DNA from: Antitrichia curtipendula
Taxonomy: Eukaryota > Streptophyta > Bryopsida > Hypnales > Leucodontaceae
Length of the DNA: 64,000 nt
Direction: 5' to 3'
NCBI GenBank assembly: GCA_951230915.1
Contig: OX579634.1
Coordinates: forward strand, 11,000,725 to 11,064,724
Below, in pieces: positions 1-13,166 of this stretch. Within the stretch, counting starts at the first letter, position 1, and every line of letters starts with the position of its first letter. The position numbers and the translations under genes are program-made. Below the pieces are notes generated by a model, which was given only the letters and a program-made list of their open reading frames with translations, made no database searches and was not told the origin of the DNA.

Positions 1-566
1 GCCTGTGATGTGTTCATTCTTTGGTGATTCGTTGTGGAGTTTTTGATTTGGGGCGGTGCTTTTAGGGTTACACTCCCGTTGTTTTCTTTGTTTCTCGGAT
101 GCACCTGGACGGGATTGCTTATAGTTAGCTGCTCGTTGGTTCGACCTGAGTTGGTTCGACCTGAGTGCTACAGGAGCGGGCGTTGAAGTTGTTGCTTTGT
201 TGCTATCTGGGTTCTCCCTGGCGGTCATGTTTTGGTTGCTGTATTTTGGGATACAGTACTCGGACTGTGAAGTTAGGGTTTGAAGCTTCGTCGGGGAAAC
301 GACGGTGTGTCCATTTCCTCATCGGCAGAGAGAGAGCTCACAGCCCTGGATGGATGCAGCTTTAGGATTCTTACGGTCCGATGCTTGAATTTCAAGTGAG
401 TGGGGATTGGTGGCGATTCAGGACGCGTGGATGTGGACAAGGAGTATGCAGGCTTGGATTGATCGCGTTGCATTGAGCTTCTGAGTGTTAGTGTTTGGAG
501 GAGTTGTTTACGAGACTTTGGAGGCTTCGTTGTCAGGGGTTTTGAAGGGCAGCGAGGTTAATCGTC
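1..566 (+). promoter_or_regulatory. Upstream region and probable 5' UTR of the HCNGP-like gene
   Basis: This stretch lies directly before the ATG at 567 and holds no convincing coding sequence. It is richer in G and C than the spacers downstream. It contains a plant telobox-like AGGGTTT near 272-280. The transcription start cannot be placed from the sequence alone. Confidence 0.4.
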
Positions 567-2166
567 ATGGCGGAGGGCATTGCCTTGCTCTCCGTCTACG
601 GCGACGCTGACTCAGATAACGACGATTTGGATGACAGCCCTGTGAAAGCCCCTTTGGATGCGGCCGGGAGTATTGTGGATTACGCTCACGACGAGGGGCA
701 TGGAGACGAGGTTAGGGTAGATGAAGCCGTTCTAGGCGATGCGGCAGTGGAGGCTTCTGGGTCGCCAGGTGTTGAAACTGGTGGAGTTGCACCCATGGAA
801 ATTGAAGAGAATGAGCAAGAGGATTCTATGGTACAAGAAACGAGTGAAAACGGTGTCGAAGCCCCTGTTCCCGTCGTGGAGGAGGATGTACTTGCTAAAT
901 TTTGGCCTTCCCCCCCATCCTCTCCGTGCTCAGAGGACTTGCAGGCAAGATTTGCGAATTTCTTGATGTATAAGGAAAAAGGGCGGACTTTTAATGAAGA
1001 TTTGCGGCATTCAAAGGGTTACCGAAATCCAGATTTCTTGCAACTTGCAGTTATGCATCAAAATATCGATGACATTGGCAGCTGTTTTGACCCTGAAATC
1101 TTCAACCCGCATGGATACGACAGACGTGACTATGCAGCTGCATTGGGTATAGCTTCTTAGTCCATGGCATTTTGTGGTTGATTTTTTTGTCTTCATCATT
1201 ATTGCATCTTGCTGTCATGGATGATAATATGTATCGCACTGAGCGAAATGTTGCTCGTGAACCCCTGGTTGGTATAGAATGGCAGAGTTGAAGGATAATT
1301 TTTTTTATTCCTGTGATGGTGCGTTTTGAGGGCCAATTCCAATCTGAATTTGTGTGTATTATATGCAGCTGCTGATCAAAGAAAAGAGGCAGATCGCAAG
1401 GAGCAGGAGAGGAGGCAGAACCAACGATCTAGCGTTGATTTTGTGCGCGCAACGCAGCTCCTTACTTCTCAAAAAGGTGCTTAGTACATTTTGAACGCCC
1501 TACTAACTGGTTTAATGCTGGTTACCAAGCTAATGACACCTTGAACCCGAGCTGTATGATTGGTTGGAGTTCATGGAACTTTTTAGTCAGAATTGTAGAG
1601 CTCTGAGCTTGTCAAACATGGTTCATATGATGTTGGACGCTAGTTTTTTTGTTATTCACAGTTGCCCGTGTGTAAATATTTTCGGCACTTCCCATTTGTT
1701 GTAGGGATTCGAATCTTGTTTATTGTTGATCAATTATCTGCTCTTATAAGTGGCTTGTTTAAGTCAGCACCTCCTCTCGAAGTATCATTTTGGGTGAATG
1801 TCTCACTGACAAGAGCCTGTTACACCCTTTCAGACGTTGGAATTAGTTCGAATCAATGAATGTAATAGCTCCAACAGTGTGATGTCAAATGGATTATTTA
1901 ACTTTCAATGTTTTATTATACGTTGTATTATTACTCTTCAAGTAAGTGGTTAAAGATCCCAGACAGACTCTTCAGTTAATAGAGCTGTTCTTTGTGCAGT
2001 GTCACTTGCAGCAGCTGCTACAAATGCTCGGCTTGCAGAGGGAGCCCATAACATCATCAATACGACTTCCTCACTCGTCCATACTACCACCACCACCACA
2101 ACTGAAGTAAGGAGTGAAACTCGCACCAACAAGAAGAGTAAATGGGACAAAGCGGGTCATCACTAG
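567..2166 (+). CDS. HCNGP: HCNGP / SAP30-binding-protein family protein, three exons
   Basis: Exons by GT-AG junctions and frame: 567-1146, 1369-1476 and 2000-2166, giving 284 residues. The N-terminus is acidic (AEGIALLSVYGDADSDNDD), as in HCNGP proteins. The family core follows in exon 1: KFWPSPPSSP, a stretch around RTFNEDLRHSKGYRNPDFLQ, then NIDDIGSCFDPEIFNPHGYD. Exon 2 is a charged helix (ADQRKEADRKEQERRQ), and exon 3 ends in the typical SKWDK tail. Family members are nuclear; the animal protein binds SAP30 and has been linked to transcriptional repression and splicing, so a similar role is inferred. The stop TAG is at 2164-2166. The intron 2 boundaries fit the frame, but an extra small exon cannot be excluded. 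Part of exon 1 is duplicated as a pseudogene near 18 kb. Confidence 0.9.
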
Positions 2167-4959
2167 TAGCGGCTGTCAGCTGTCTTGTACATTCACACTT
2201 GCTGGAGGAAAATTGGCACCATCGTTATCCCATTATGAATTTTTTTGGGGGTAAGTTCTCTGCTGTCTCAAGTGGCTTGATGTGTTGTAGGAATATTGTA
2301 CTGCAGTTCACCTGAGAAGGGTGTGGTTAGGGTTAGGTTACTGTAGGTGGACATTGTATCCACTAGATGTGGGTGAGGCTTGAAACTTAAAGGATTCTGC
2401 AGCTTTCAGCAGTCATACATTCTTGTTACTTTATGCACAATTCATCAATCTCTAATGGTACACCACTTGTAAGAGAATGTTGCGAAGTATGTCAATAAGT
2501 CTGTTTTGTGGCTTTTGGTGTCCAGCTTGTCAAAATTCGAGTAGTTGAGAATTGATCGTGAGCGAGGATTTGAAGTTGCTACTCTTATGCAGATTTTTAA
2601 TCTTTCGCATTGGGTTGTGTTTTCCTTCTCACCTTGCTCATGGTGTTCAAACTAGCTGTGTAGTAACTTATTACTATTCCTTCCCTGTGAGCTTCTCTTG
2701 TAGACACAAGTTTTTTTTTAGTTTCATGGCCTACCTCATATATGTTACTCCCTTGTATATGGTTTCTTGGAAAAGGCTAGATTAACGCCTAAGGTGCTCC
2801 TATTTGGATGGTCATGCTGAAGATTGGCCCCCAAATTGTCAATTTTAATTTCTTCTATTCTATGAACAACTCCATGCATTGAACTATGTTTGATTGAGAC
2901 TTGCAAGTGATTGAACCATTGGAAGGATGCAAACCATCTTGTACAATTGTCCGAGAGCTCTCTGAAAAGGACTTTGACTCTCTGGTTGATGCCTTAGAGA
3001 AAGCTTTTGGGAACATAGACATAGAAGTGTTGAATAACATTTTCCTCTCCTAGCAAGCTAGGCAATCAATAGAAGCTACTACACATGGACAAGGACAAGC
3101 TACAACATCGAGGGGGACCTATTGATCACTTTGCATACTTTGCATTGCCCTAATGACACTATCAAGCATGTTGAGTGTTTCATTTCTATTGGCCATTAAA
3201 AACATCAAACTTAATTCAAGACAATCAATTTTATGAAACCTTAGATTTATTTTGGGAGAAAGGGAGTAATCACTTTCAAAATTGTGAAAATATGATAGAA
3301 TCACCCATTCCCAACTAGAGATCTATACCCAACATGTAGGATGCATTTATTTCCAACCCAAGCTTGAAATGTTTTTCTTTTTCTTTTTCAAGGTTGGGAT
3401 TGATAAGGTCATGACACATGTCTTGAAGTAGTGAGCAAGAAAGTAGTTTGAAATTGAAAAATTCTATACATTGAGTTTCGGTGCCTGCCCTCTTTTAATT
3501 AATTTGCAAGCGGTGTTCTTGCCTTGTTGAAAGGACTTGGCACATGCCTAGCAGTGGTCCATAAATGTTGAACGTTTGGAGGTCAGCCTTAGATAATGGA
3601 TTTAATGGTGCGAGTGACTGTAATTTTCAGATCCTGTGGCGAACCCTTGTCATTTTTCATTCCGGAGATCCGGATCTCACTCAATGATCTCAATGTTAGT
3701 AGCCAAGTTGACCCCACGTTTTGTCACATTTATGACTTTTTTTTTCACTCACTCGCCCCCACATTCTGTTGCTGTTTCAGGGAACAAAAAACAAACGGGG
3801 TTTGCAACAGTGATGCTTTTTGTGGTGCTTTGGTGTTCGAATGAATTTGTCTGGCGTACTCTCAATAATTTCGTGATGGATGGTATGTATGTCACTGATT
3901 AGAAACCACTGAAAGTCCTGAATCAATGTGTGCTTGCTGATTGAGTTCTCTGCTTTGCAATCCTATTTTTGTGACCCTATTTTGATGAATATGCCGTGTG
4001 ATGTGTGAGGCTATTCATATGACAGGACCCAACCAGTCCTTTTTTTATTTGGCATCATGGGGCCAGATAGCACCATTTCAAAATAAAATTCTACTTTTCG
4101 CTAGATAAAAGTAATCTTTTTTCGCCAAAAATTTCCCATTTCTATTTAAAATGTGGATGAAGCCGCCAAATTGGATGAAAAAGTGCATAAATATGACTGA
4201 AAAGTATTTTTTTGGTCCAAAAGATGGATGAATGTAGAAATACAATGCTTCACCAAATTTTAAGTGATCGCCACCCTAGCACTTTCTCATAAAGCTTAAA
4301 AAAAAGGGCTGGACCCAACTTAATTGCAAAGGGTGTGATGCACGATTCCTGGTGTACAGTACTGCAAAATGGTTGTAATCCGTTTAAGCCAAGCCAAAGG
4401 TACCTCAATTATGGACTAATTTGGTCTCCTCTCGTGGATCCATGACTCGTTCTCTTGCGTGTGGCTGCTGTCACGTGCAACCCCAAAGTCCTAAACCGAA
4501 CCTCGAAGAGAACAAATTGGGGAGACACTCTGGTTATGGAAGTAACTGAAGAAGCGTTTTGAGAGCCGTTTAATTAGTACAGGATCCGCACATGCTAAGA
4601 CGTTATCATATTCTCCAATAAAATAAAGTTTAAGGTTGAATTAATAAACATTCGTTAGTTAGTTAGTTAGTTAGTTCCCCCCTGCAGGGGTCTCCAGAGT
4701 CTTCTCCAGAAGCGACGATTGGGGGAATTTTAAAAAAAAAAATCATTATCAAATACTATTTAGAAGAATATTGTGGAATTGATATAGGAAGGAAAGTTGT
4801 AGGTTTTGAAATTTTAGATTCCATTTTGTATAGTTAGATTCACCAATGCTATCACCAATATTTTTCTGTGAATTTTGGAAGGGAAAATTTCAAAATTCCT
4901 TCAAAATTTGATTAGAAGCAAAACATTGTCATTTTTGGAGTAAAACCTGTTGGAATCTA
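2167..4959. other. AT-rich intergenic spacer
   Basis: No gene is supported here; reading frames are short and lack domains. The first few hundred bases are probably the 3' UTR of the HCNGP-like gene. A short (TTAG)n run sits at about 4654-4675, followed by a C-rich tract. The remainder is AT-rich with no recognisable element ends. Confidence 0.5.
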
Positions 4960-5377
4960 TACCTTAAATTAGTTTGGTTTGGTTTGGTTTGATACGCTGA
5001 GATCTAACAAACCGAGAGGCGTTTGGCGGCATTCTTAGTACCGCTCAAAAGCTCTTGGCAAGAAAGGGTGCACAAACTTTGTTTTGTGGCGTTTGGACAT
5101 AGGGTGTGAAAGATATTGAATTTCAATTTTTTTTATGAATTTGGAAATTGATTTAAATTTTATTTTATTTTTCATTGAATTGGCATGAAACGGGTCAAAA
5201 TGGTGTGAAAGTTATGGACTTTTTTAATTAAAAAAATGAATTAAATTATCTCTTATTTGAAAAACAAACAAACATAACTTTTATATTGCATGTTCCAAAC
5301 GCCATGAAATAAAGTTTTTGCACTCCGTAAACCACTCCCAGGATTCCTCCCGTTCATTTTGCGGGGTGGTTCTGCAG

Positions 5378-5423
5378 CGTAATGCCCGATTACGCGGGTT
5401 TTCCTGCGTAATCGGGCATTACG
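5378..5423. repeat. Perfect 18-bp inverted repeat, 10-base loop
   Basis: Arms 5378-5395 (CGTAATGCCCGATTACGC) and 5406-5423 are exact reverse complements around a 10-base spacer. The block is much more GC-rich than the array around it. Confidence 0.9.
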
Positions 5424-5500
5424 GATTTCTCATCCGGCTTCAATTTTTCATCCCCAATTTTCATCCATCTGTTCGTGGTTTACGTCTCGTGGTTTACGTC

Positions 5501-5615
5501 GGGCAATGGCTCCTCGTCGGCGGGGATTGCGTGAAAAAATGCACCTCCTCGTCGGGCTCCACCCTCCTCGTCGGTCCATTTTTTCACGCAATCCCCTCCT
5601 CCTCGGGCATTGCCC
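5501..5615. repeat. Second, nested GC-rich hairpin
   Basis: Inner arms 5522-5541 and 5577-5596 are a perfect 20-bp inverted repeat (left arm begins GGGGATTGCGTGAAAAAA). Outer arms 5501-5508 (GGGCAATG) and 5608-5615 pair as well. CTCCTCGTCGG-type phrases repeat inside it. With the neighbouring hairpin it makes a compact GC-rich palindromic insert. Confidence 0.88.
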
Positions 5616-7140
5616 TATACTTTGTGCATGAAGCCTTTTATTTGTGCCAATTTTGTGGCGTTTGGACCTAGTAGGGTTATAAAATGATTGAATTTCAAAG
5701 GTTTTGTGAATTGAAAATTAGAAAACTATTTTTACTTTTATTTTACCAAGAATGAAACCTTTCACACTACGTTGTGAAAAATATTGAATTTCAAAGTTTT
5801 TACATGTTACAAATTACAAAATTATTTTACTTTAATTTTAATTGTGGCAACGGCACAGGCCATACTAGTCTATAACTTTTTTTATTTTTTTATTTTTTTG
5901 TTTGATATGCTGAATTGTTTTGTTTTATCAAATTTCAAAGTTATTATGAATTTGATAATTAATTTAAATTATCTTTTATTTTGCAAAAAAACATAACTTT
6001 CACATCACATGTCCAAAGGCCACAAAACAAGGGCCATCTTGCACTCTTTTGTGCATAACTTTCACTTTGCATGTCCAAATGCTATAAAACAAAGCCTTTG
6101 CACTCCTTCAGACACAAAGCTTTCTATTTGGGCCCAGAATGCAATTTCTCACACTAATTACAAAATTAAATTAAATTATCTTTTTATTTGAAGAAAAAAA
6201 CATAATTTTTGTATTGTATGTCCAAACGCCACAAAATAAAGCCCTTACAATCTTTTGTACACTCCTTATTGCATAAAGCCTTTTATTTGTAGTAGGAAAG
6301 CAATCTCTCACACTACAGTGTAAAAGTAATTGAATTTCAAAGTTCTAATGAATTAAAAAATCACATTATTTTTTAAATTATTTTTTACTATACCATCGCC
6401 ATAGCCAAATAGTTGTTGGATTTCAAAGTTTTGTGTATGAAGGAGTGCCATTGCCATAGCCAAAAAAAGTTATTGAATTTCAAAGTTTTTATAAATTAAA
6501 AAATCATTTTCAGTTTTAATGTTTATTGCAAATTATAGATTTTTAAAATTAAATTAAAAATAATAATAATAATAAATTTTTATTATACTGTGGCAATGAC
6601 ACAAGACACACTAGTCTATACCTTAAATTAGGTTGTTTATTTTGATTTTGTTTTGTTTTGTTTTATTTGATATGTTGAGATCTAACAAATTGGGATGCAT
6701 CTGGTTGACAAAGAGAGGTGCACAAACGATGTGAAAATGATCAAATTTCAAAGTTTTTATGAATTCAAAAATTAATTTAAATTCTCTTTTATTTTGCAAT
6801 AAATCATAACTTTCATGTTGCATGTCCAAATGCCACAAAACAAAGTCCTTTGCACTCCTTTGTGCATAAAGCTTTCTATTCATGCCAATTTCTTGGTGTT
6901 TGGACCTATAGTGTGAAAGTTATGGATTTTTTAATTAAAAAATTGAATTTAGTTATTTTTATTTGGAAATAAACACACTTTCACTTTGCATGTCCAACAC
7001 TACAAAACATAAGCATTCCTTCATACACAAAGCTTTCTATTTGGGCCAAGTATGCAATTTCTCATACTATGATGTGAAAGTTATTGAATTTCAAAGTTTA
7101 TTTGGATAGTGGCAACAACACAAGGCACACTAGTAGATTT

Positions 7141-10016
7141 GAAAGGAGGTTCTCTTAGCGGGGTGATTTTTTGAAATTTTTGTGTTCTTTACATCTATGA
7201 CCTCATTTTTACAAATTCAGTTTTAAACTAAAGTCAATGCAATTTTGGCTTGTTCAACCACTTGATATACTTTCACATTTGTAATTTTAGGAAAATATGT
7301 ATTCTAGAAACACCAAATCCAACCATTAGACATGACAAGTACTTGATAAAATATGTCCACAAATTAGGATGACTTTCATCCAAATAGCAACGAGTAAGAA
7401 ACAAGGATATAAATTTGTTCATTATCCAAAAATTAGACATTGGAACATTTGCTCCAAGGTTAACCAACCTAAGAGCACCGCCACCAGCTTCACCACCAAG
7501 TCTCAACAACGCCACTCCAAGATTGTCACATTTGTCCAAACAAAAAGGGCTCCACACCAACACCCTATCATGGTATTGTACAAGTTGTGCCGTTCCTCCC
7601 ATCACTTTAGGTTTGTCGTGCCTATCTAGACAAAAATGGATCCACACCAATACCCCATCACAATATAAATTGTGCCATTCTTCCCATCATTCCCACGTTT
7701 ATTCAACAATAGAGGACTTTTGTAGTGGGTAGTTTTATACTTACGTTAACTTGGTCAACTTTGACTATGGCCTTAATAGAAGACATGGAGGCTAGAGAGA
7801 GGTGTGAGAAGATAGGAAATAACTTTAATAAGGACTTTAAGGGGTCCCGTTGGTGCAGAGTATCGGATTTTAAGTGCACCGCCACATCTCACAATGCAGC
7901 AAGTGCCTCACCACTTCTTGATGTCATGGTCAAACAAAGAGCTACTAGTGGCAATGCTCTAAACTATGTCCCTTTGAAAAATTGGGATAATCTCTCCTCA
8001 CGATCCTTGTTAGTGAATTTAATTTAATTTATAGAGAGGAATTTGCTAACCAAAGAAAAATATAAGTTGTATGAAGGCAAAGATTGAAGAGAGTCAGTGG
8101 ACTAGGAAGCTCGCTAGAAAGTTGCAATGCTAGGGAATTCTTGCTGTATGGAGGAACAAAAGGGGACCCTCAAGTGTTGGTTAATAATGTTATGTTTCAA
8201 CAACAAAAGTAGGATTTTCTGGTTATTGATACCATCAAATTATTTAAGTGAAAGAAAAGCATAACATTATTCAACATTGGTGCAAGGTATATTTTGCCTT
8301 ACATAAAGAAAAAGGGAGTGCAATTCATATGCCAAAGAACTTTTGCACTAATATCAATGTCTTTGTCATTGTTTCACAATTTATCATCTCAACTTCTTTC
8401 TTTTTTAACACTTGTAAGCAGAAAATTCAAATTTAGACAATGAATTTTTTGTCTCTTTTTTTGGTTTTAAAAGCCTAAGAGCTCTAAAATCCATATTTGG
8501 GATGATAAAGAGAATGCTTCAAGGTAATGTTTTGTCCAAATAATTTCTCATTCTTCCAAAGTGACATTTGCATCTTTAATAGACAATCTTACATTTATGA
8601 ATAGTTTGATGACATTAAAATACAGAATATATTTGCATCATGATATGTGCAAAAGTATGCAAATTTAAAAAAAAAGTATTAAGGTGATAAATACACATTA
8701 TTTCTAAAATATTTAGATTTTGTATATTAAATAAAACAATTCAAGTTATTATAATGATGAGTTGAAAAGGATAGTTGGACATCAAATATTTACTATAATT
8801 GTTCTTAACCCCTAAAGAACTGAGGAGAGGAGCTCGCTTTAATTCTTTTGAAAATTTAGGCGCACTATGTTGACTTCATAATTTGGACATTTGGCATGAA
8901 ATTTTTTGGGTCGATGTTAATTATCTTAATCTACATGTGAAGCTTTTTTTCCTGTCATTATGATAAATATTGCAAAATTTTGAAGTTTAAAAAAAAAAAT
9001 CATTGTCAAAATAAGCAACAAAGAAGGTTTTCAGTTTTTAAAAGATTAATTAATTTTTTGGATTTTAAACATTAATACCTATTCAAAAGCATTTGAATTA
9101 TCCAATTTCAAATAATGAGGTGAAGTTATGAAGAGTTTTTTTTAGAGGCAATGAAGGTAGATAAACATATAAAGTTGTCTTTTGCACTCAATTTTAAAAA
9201 ATTTCAAATAAAAACAAAAATAGAGGATACCGATTGTTTACTAGATAATTCTCACTATTAGGATTAACAATTCTCAATTTTTTGTAAAAGTCATTTGTGG
9301 TTTAGTTTTTTTTTCCTTATGCACCACCTTCAACTTTAGAATTTATTTAAAGATGAAGACAATAAAATATTTACATATATTCTCATTGAATTATCCAACA
9401 TATTGACTAAAATACACATATTACAGGACATATGAGTATCTATTTAAAAGAATTGAAAGACAAGACTTCACCTTTTAGAAGGGCTTAAAAAGCCTATTTT
9501 TTGAAGTTTAACAACATTGAATTTGCAATTGGTAGGGATATTCATTCTAAATTTTTTGGGAAAATGTACATGAACAACTTGATTGAAGGATCCTACAATT
9601 GAACTCTTTAGAGAATAAATTTCGATGATGAATTAGCCTTGTTTTGGAGATGAGTATAATTTCGAAGTAGTTTTGGGCCTTTCAACATAGAAGAACAAGA
9701 ATAAAACTCTTGTTGAAGATGAGATTCTATCAAAACAAAGATATGAGAGTAAACATGATCAATTAAGACAGGTAGTTGGAGATCAATCATTTATTATCAT
9801 TCTTAAACACTCGTTGAAGATGAGAATCTGCAAAATAGTGATGAAATTGCTTTTAAATGCCAAAAAATAAGCTCACGTGGGAGCTTTCCTATTTTCTAAG
9901 GACCTATTCAAAGGATATGAAATTTTTTGTTTTTAATTTCTCTAGTACCATAGAGATGTGCTTTCAGTGAAAATATACCTACAAAAGACAACCCCTACAT
10001 TCTTAAATTTGGATAC
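7141..10016. other. AT-rich intergenic spacer
   Basis: No supported gene. A solitary TTAACCCCTAAAG end resembling the repeat family described at 20.9 kb occurs near 8807. Short frames around 7.3-8.0 kb show no domain or coding bias. Confidence 0.5.
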
Positions 10017-10923
10017 TTAAGCCCTAAGTCCCATGGTCTCTTTTCCATCAAAAACCACTCAAAACTGCTAGAGAGAAAAAATAAATTTAATGTTTTTTTG
10101 CATATCTAACCATAGGATCTTGTGTAAAAATGTGTGGAAGATACTTCACAAACTTTGACTGTGTAGATTGCAAGTTATTTGCATTTAAAATGAAGGAAAC
10201 AAGTTTTTTTGCACCTTGCTCAACTACGTTTTTTGGCTTTGAACCTTCATAACTTTTAATTTTTGCTCTATTGATTTTGAATTTCTAATTTAATATGATA
10301 AAAAAATTAGTTTAGATTTTAGGAATTTAAAAAAAAAAAACCCACTTAATTTTTACTCATTAAAAAATTGTTAAACAAAAATAAGTTCAAGATTGAAGAA
10401 AATCTAAATTGTTAATAACTCTAAGATGGAATTGAAATACACTAATCTCAATGGTGAGATTGTTCTAGCAAGAGATCTTAACCTTATGAATTTTTTTTTT
10501 TTTTAATTATAAAAATTGAGGTAAAAAATGAATCTTTCAAGGTATTTTTTCAAGAAGATGCTTTGATTGCCCAGAAAACAAGATTGTCCATAACTTTCAC
10601 ATAACAAATCCAAATGGAATAAATCAAAGCTTCCCATATTTATAAAAATATAATCTATACAAAACAAAATTAAATTTCTTTTTACTTTTAAAATCTTTTT
10701 TGAAGTTTTTTTTTTTTGCCCATTGAACTTCAAAAAGGGCTTTCTGTGCCATAACTTTTGCTCTTGGGCTCTGATTGAAATAAAAATTATATTTTCGGAA
10801 AGTTGATGTGTTTTTCTATCCTCGCCAAAAAAATTCAAAAAATCAAGGCAAATATTAAAACCATAGGAGCTTGCCCAAAATCCATTTTGTCCCTTGAGGG
10901 GACAATGAGACTTTAGGGGTTAA
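10017..10923. repeat. TTAACCCCTAAA-ended repeat, copy 1
   Basis: The left end reads TTAAGCCCTAAGTCCCATGG and the right end ACTTTAGGGGTTAA, an imperfect terminal inverted repeat. It shares internal phrases with the copy at 20,886 (GCATATCTAACCATAG, AAGAAGATGCTTTGATTG). It appears to hold an extra block of about 300 bases near 10.2-10.5 kb relative to that copy. No coding capacity. Confidence 0.75.
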
Positions 10924-11105
10924 AGGTCTTAAGAAACATGAAAATTGAAAGTATAACCAATTACTAAATTTTCATTTTTATTCCAAAATGGTTTGTTTTT
11001 CTCAAATCAAAAAATAGTTTTGATGTAGAGGGTAACATCCATCAATTAATGTTTAATATATGGCAATTGTTATAAGGTGTGTAGTTGTGTACATCCAAAA
11101 TTGCA

Positions 11106-11327
11106 GGCCAAGGAAGACTGACCCATGCAAATGTAAAAATTGCCCACTATTTTGTGCCACATTAATTTGGTAATTTTTCACCTATCCTAGCTAATTAGGG
11201 GCCTCTAATTTCAAATACGAATTCAGAATTTGGAAATCTTATTGTGGGTGGCAAATAAACAAAATTCAATATTTACTCCAAGGATACAACATGGGGCCAT
11301 AAGTGGGTCACTCAATCCTCCGTAGCC
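11106..11327. mobile_element. MITE-like element (GGCCAGGGAGGATTGACC family), diverged copy
   Basis: The imperfect terminal inverted repeats begin GGCCAAGGAAGACTGACCC and end GGGTCACTCAATCCTCC. The interior matches the copy at 34,294 (AAATGTAAAAATTGCC, CTATTTTGTGCC). It has no coding capacity and is more decayed than the 34-kb copy. Confidence 0.75.
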
Positions 11328-11449
11328 CAAAATATATTGCACCTTGCCTAAAACCACCATCATCACTCTACGTACATCTCCATAATCAATATGCACCTAG
11401 TGTGTGGAAGAAATAAATTTTAAAACCTCTACCAAAAAAAACATTTTTG

Positions 11450-11635
11450 ACCCTTCGTTACTTTCGCCAACGGTATCCAAATGTCACGTTCATAGGTGCG
11501 TTGCAACCTCCTTTCACTTGCCAACAAGAAAATCAATGAAAATTTGACCAATCTATAGTCTCATAACAGTCAATAGGCACGGTAGCCAAAAGTGGCGGTT
11601 TGGCGAGCACCCACCTTCATTTTCTACAAGAGGAA
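11450..11635. repeat. Dispersed repeat shared with about 36,930-37,115
   Basis: Shared phrases in the same order include CAACCTCCTTTCACTTGCCA, ATGAAAATTTGACCA and a final CACCCACCTT. No terminal structure was found, so the class is unknown. Confidence 0.7.
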
Positions 11636-11639
11636 CTCT

Positions 11640-13166
11640 ACAGTTGTCAGGGATGCCGCTAAAAAGGGGGGGAAAGAAGGTTTGGAAGCAGGAGCTCCAA
11701 ATGCATGTAACCGCTCACGTTTGGGAGCTCTGAATGGGCATTATGCAAGAAGCTGCCACATTCATAGGTGCTTTGAGATGGACACCCAGCTGTTCAACAG
11801 TGTACACACAAAAATATATTTAGAGGTTACTAAAAGGAGCATTGAAATCCTTTTTTCTACTTACAGCAGATACAGACCTACAATAGTATCTCAGTGATAC
11901 ATACCGGAATTATTAGTAGTAAGTGTAGAAGTAGCTCATGAAAGAGTTAAAATTGTAATGCAGCACATTTCATTGCTTGAAACCGTAAAGTACGAATGTT
12001 GAAAATATTAATTGTAAACACAATGAAAGTCGTATTCTAACCGAAATTCCAGGTATAGCAGACACAGTAAATTAGAAAATTGCATGATATTCGCATACAA
12101 GCACTGAGTGCACTGCATGACCCCCAGCGAAGCAACTTCGAAGTCAACCGACGGCTAAGAATGAGTCCGCAGCGTCGTATTCCACTACAATGTGCATTTC
12201 TTTTAATAATCACTAAAGTAAGAAATTTTGACATCATGTTTGAATTATATATGCACCCTGTAGAGAATACTGACACTTTCGGCAATCATTTTCTTTGATA
12301 TTGAAATTATTTAACCAACCTGGCTGCCTCACTCAGGCTACCTTCTACAACACTCGACTCATCAAATGAGAAATCCCGGGAAACTCATTATAATCCTATT
12401 TTAAGGTTCAAGGAAACAGCCATTCCAATTATTGCAATCACCGACAGACTGAAAAATCGAGCAGTCTTCTATGAATTGTTCAATACTGAAATTCAGATCA
12501 TTCTACTGAGTCTACTCCGTATTTCCGAGTATATCAATGTACTCAAATAGAAATCTTCCCCGTCAGTATCCACAAAATGCAAATCTGCAAATCTTACATC
12601 TGGCAAGATCGAGACCTGCGTTTTCGACCCCCAAATCTAAGGTACAAATCTAGACTCTTGAACGTCAATTTCATTAAAATGGCGGCATTCCGGAACTTTG
12701 GCGGGTTTACATCTATACCCGTCCTAGATGTTCAGACAAAGTGGCGGATTTCATATGCCATTTTAACGAAATTGACGTTCTTGTAAGATATAAAATACTC
12801 ATTCAGATGTATGTCAATGGAAATAAAATAGAGTGCTCAAACAGAGTGAAGGAAAGGGATCCATCCTCGAAGAGTAAGCCATCGTGGCTCAGTCCTCAGT
12901 GGTCTACGCAAGATGAGAACAAGTCCAGTTTCTGAGACCACGTCCAACGTGTTCAATAATTCTCATTGAATAGGAGCACCACTGACATCTCGCTAGCTGC
13001 AATTGAGCAGCCTGGCATCAGCGCCTTTTATACACGGACCACTAAATTGTCGATCATGCCACTCTTAAGCTAAACAAATCCGGATCCGCCACAAAACACG
13101 TCACTAAAGAATTGAATCATCTAACATGAGAACAAATCTGTACGTTACTAGGCCCCAAAGCTTCGA
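11640..13166. other. 3' flank of laccase 1, no gene
   Basis: No supported gene. The part nearest 13,166 should contain the 3' UTR of the minus-strand laccase. It contains the small inverted repeat at 12,657-12,783. Confidence 0.45.
12657..12783. repeat. 127-base element with 27-bp imperfect inverted ends
   Basis: The left arm 12657-12683 contains AACGTCAATTTCATTAAAAT. The right arm 12757-12783 is its reverse complement with three mismatches. A half-site with TAACGAAATTGACGT also occurs near 29,120 in the 3' flank of the second laccase. It is probably a small MITE or a remnant of duplicated flank. Confidence 0.7.

Larger units (their letters stand above)
4960..7140. repeat. Degenerate tandem array, AT-rich, with recurring phrases
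   Basis: The same order of phrases recurs many times: GAATTTCAAAGTTTTTATGA, then an AATTTAAATT tract, CATAACTTTCA, CATGTCCAAATGCCACAAAA, TTTGCACTCCTT and GCATAAAGCTTTCTATTTG, often with GTGTTTGGACCTATAGTGTG and CAAGGCACACTAGT. Units are roughly 200-250 bases and strongly diverged. The block is interrupted by GC-rich hairpins at 5.38-5.62 kb. Related copies occur at 19.2-19.5 kb and 20.0-20.2 kb. It looks like an old amplified non-coding element; the short ORFs in it are chance frames. Confidence 0.75.
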
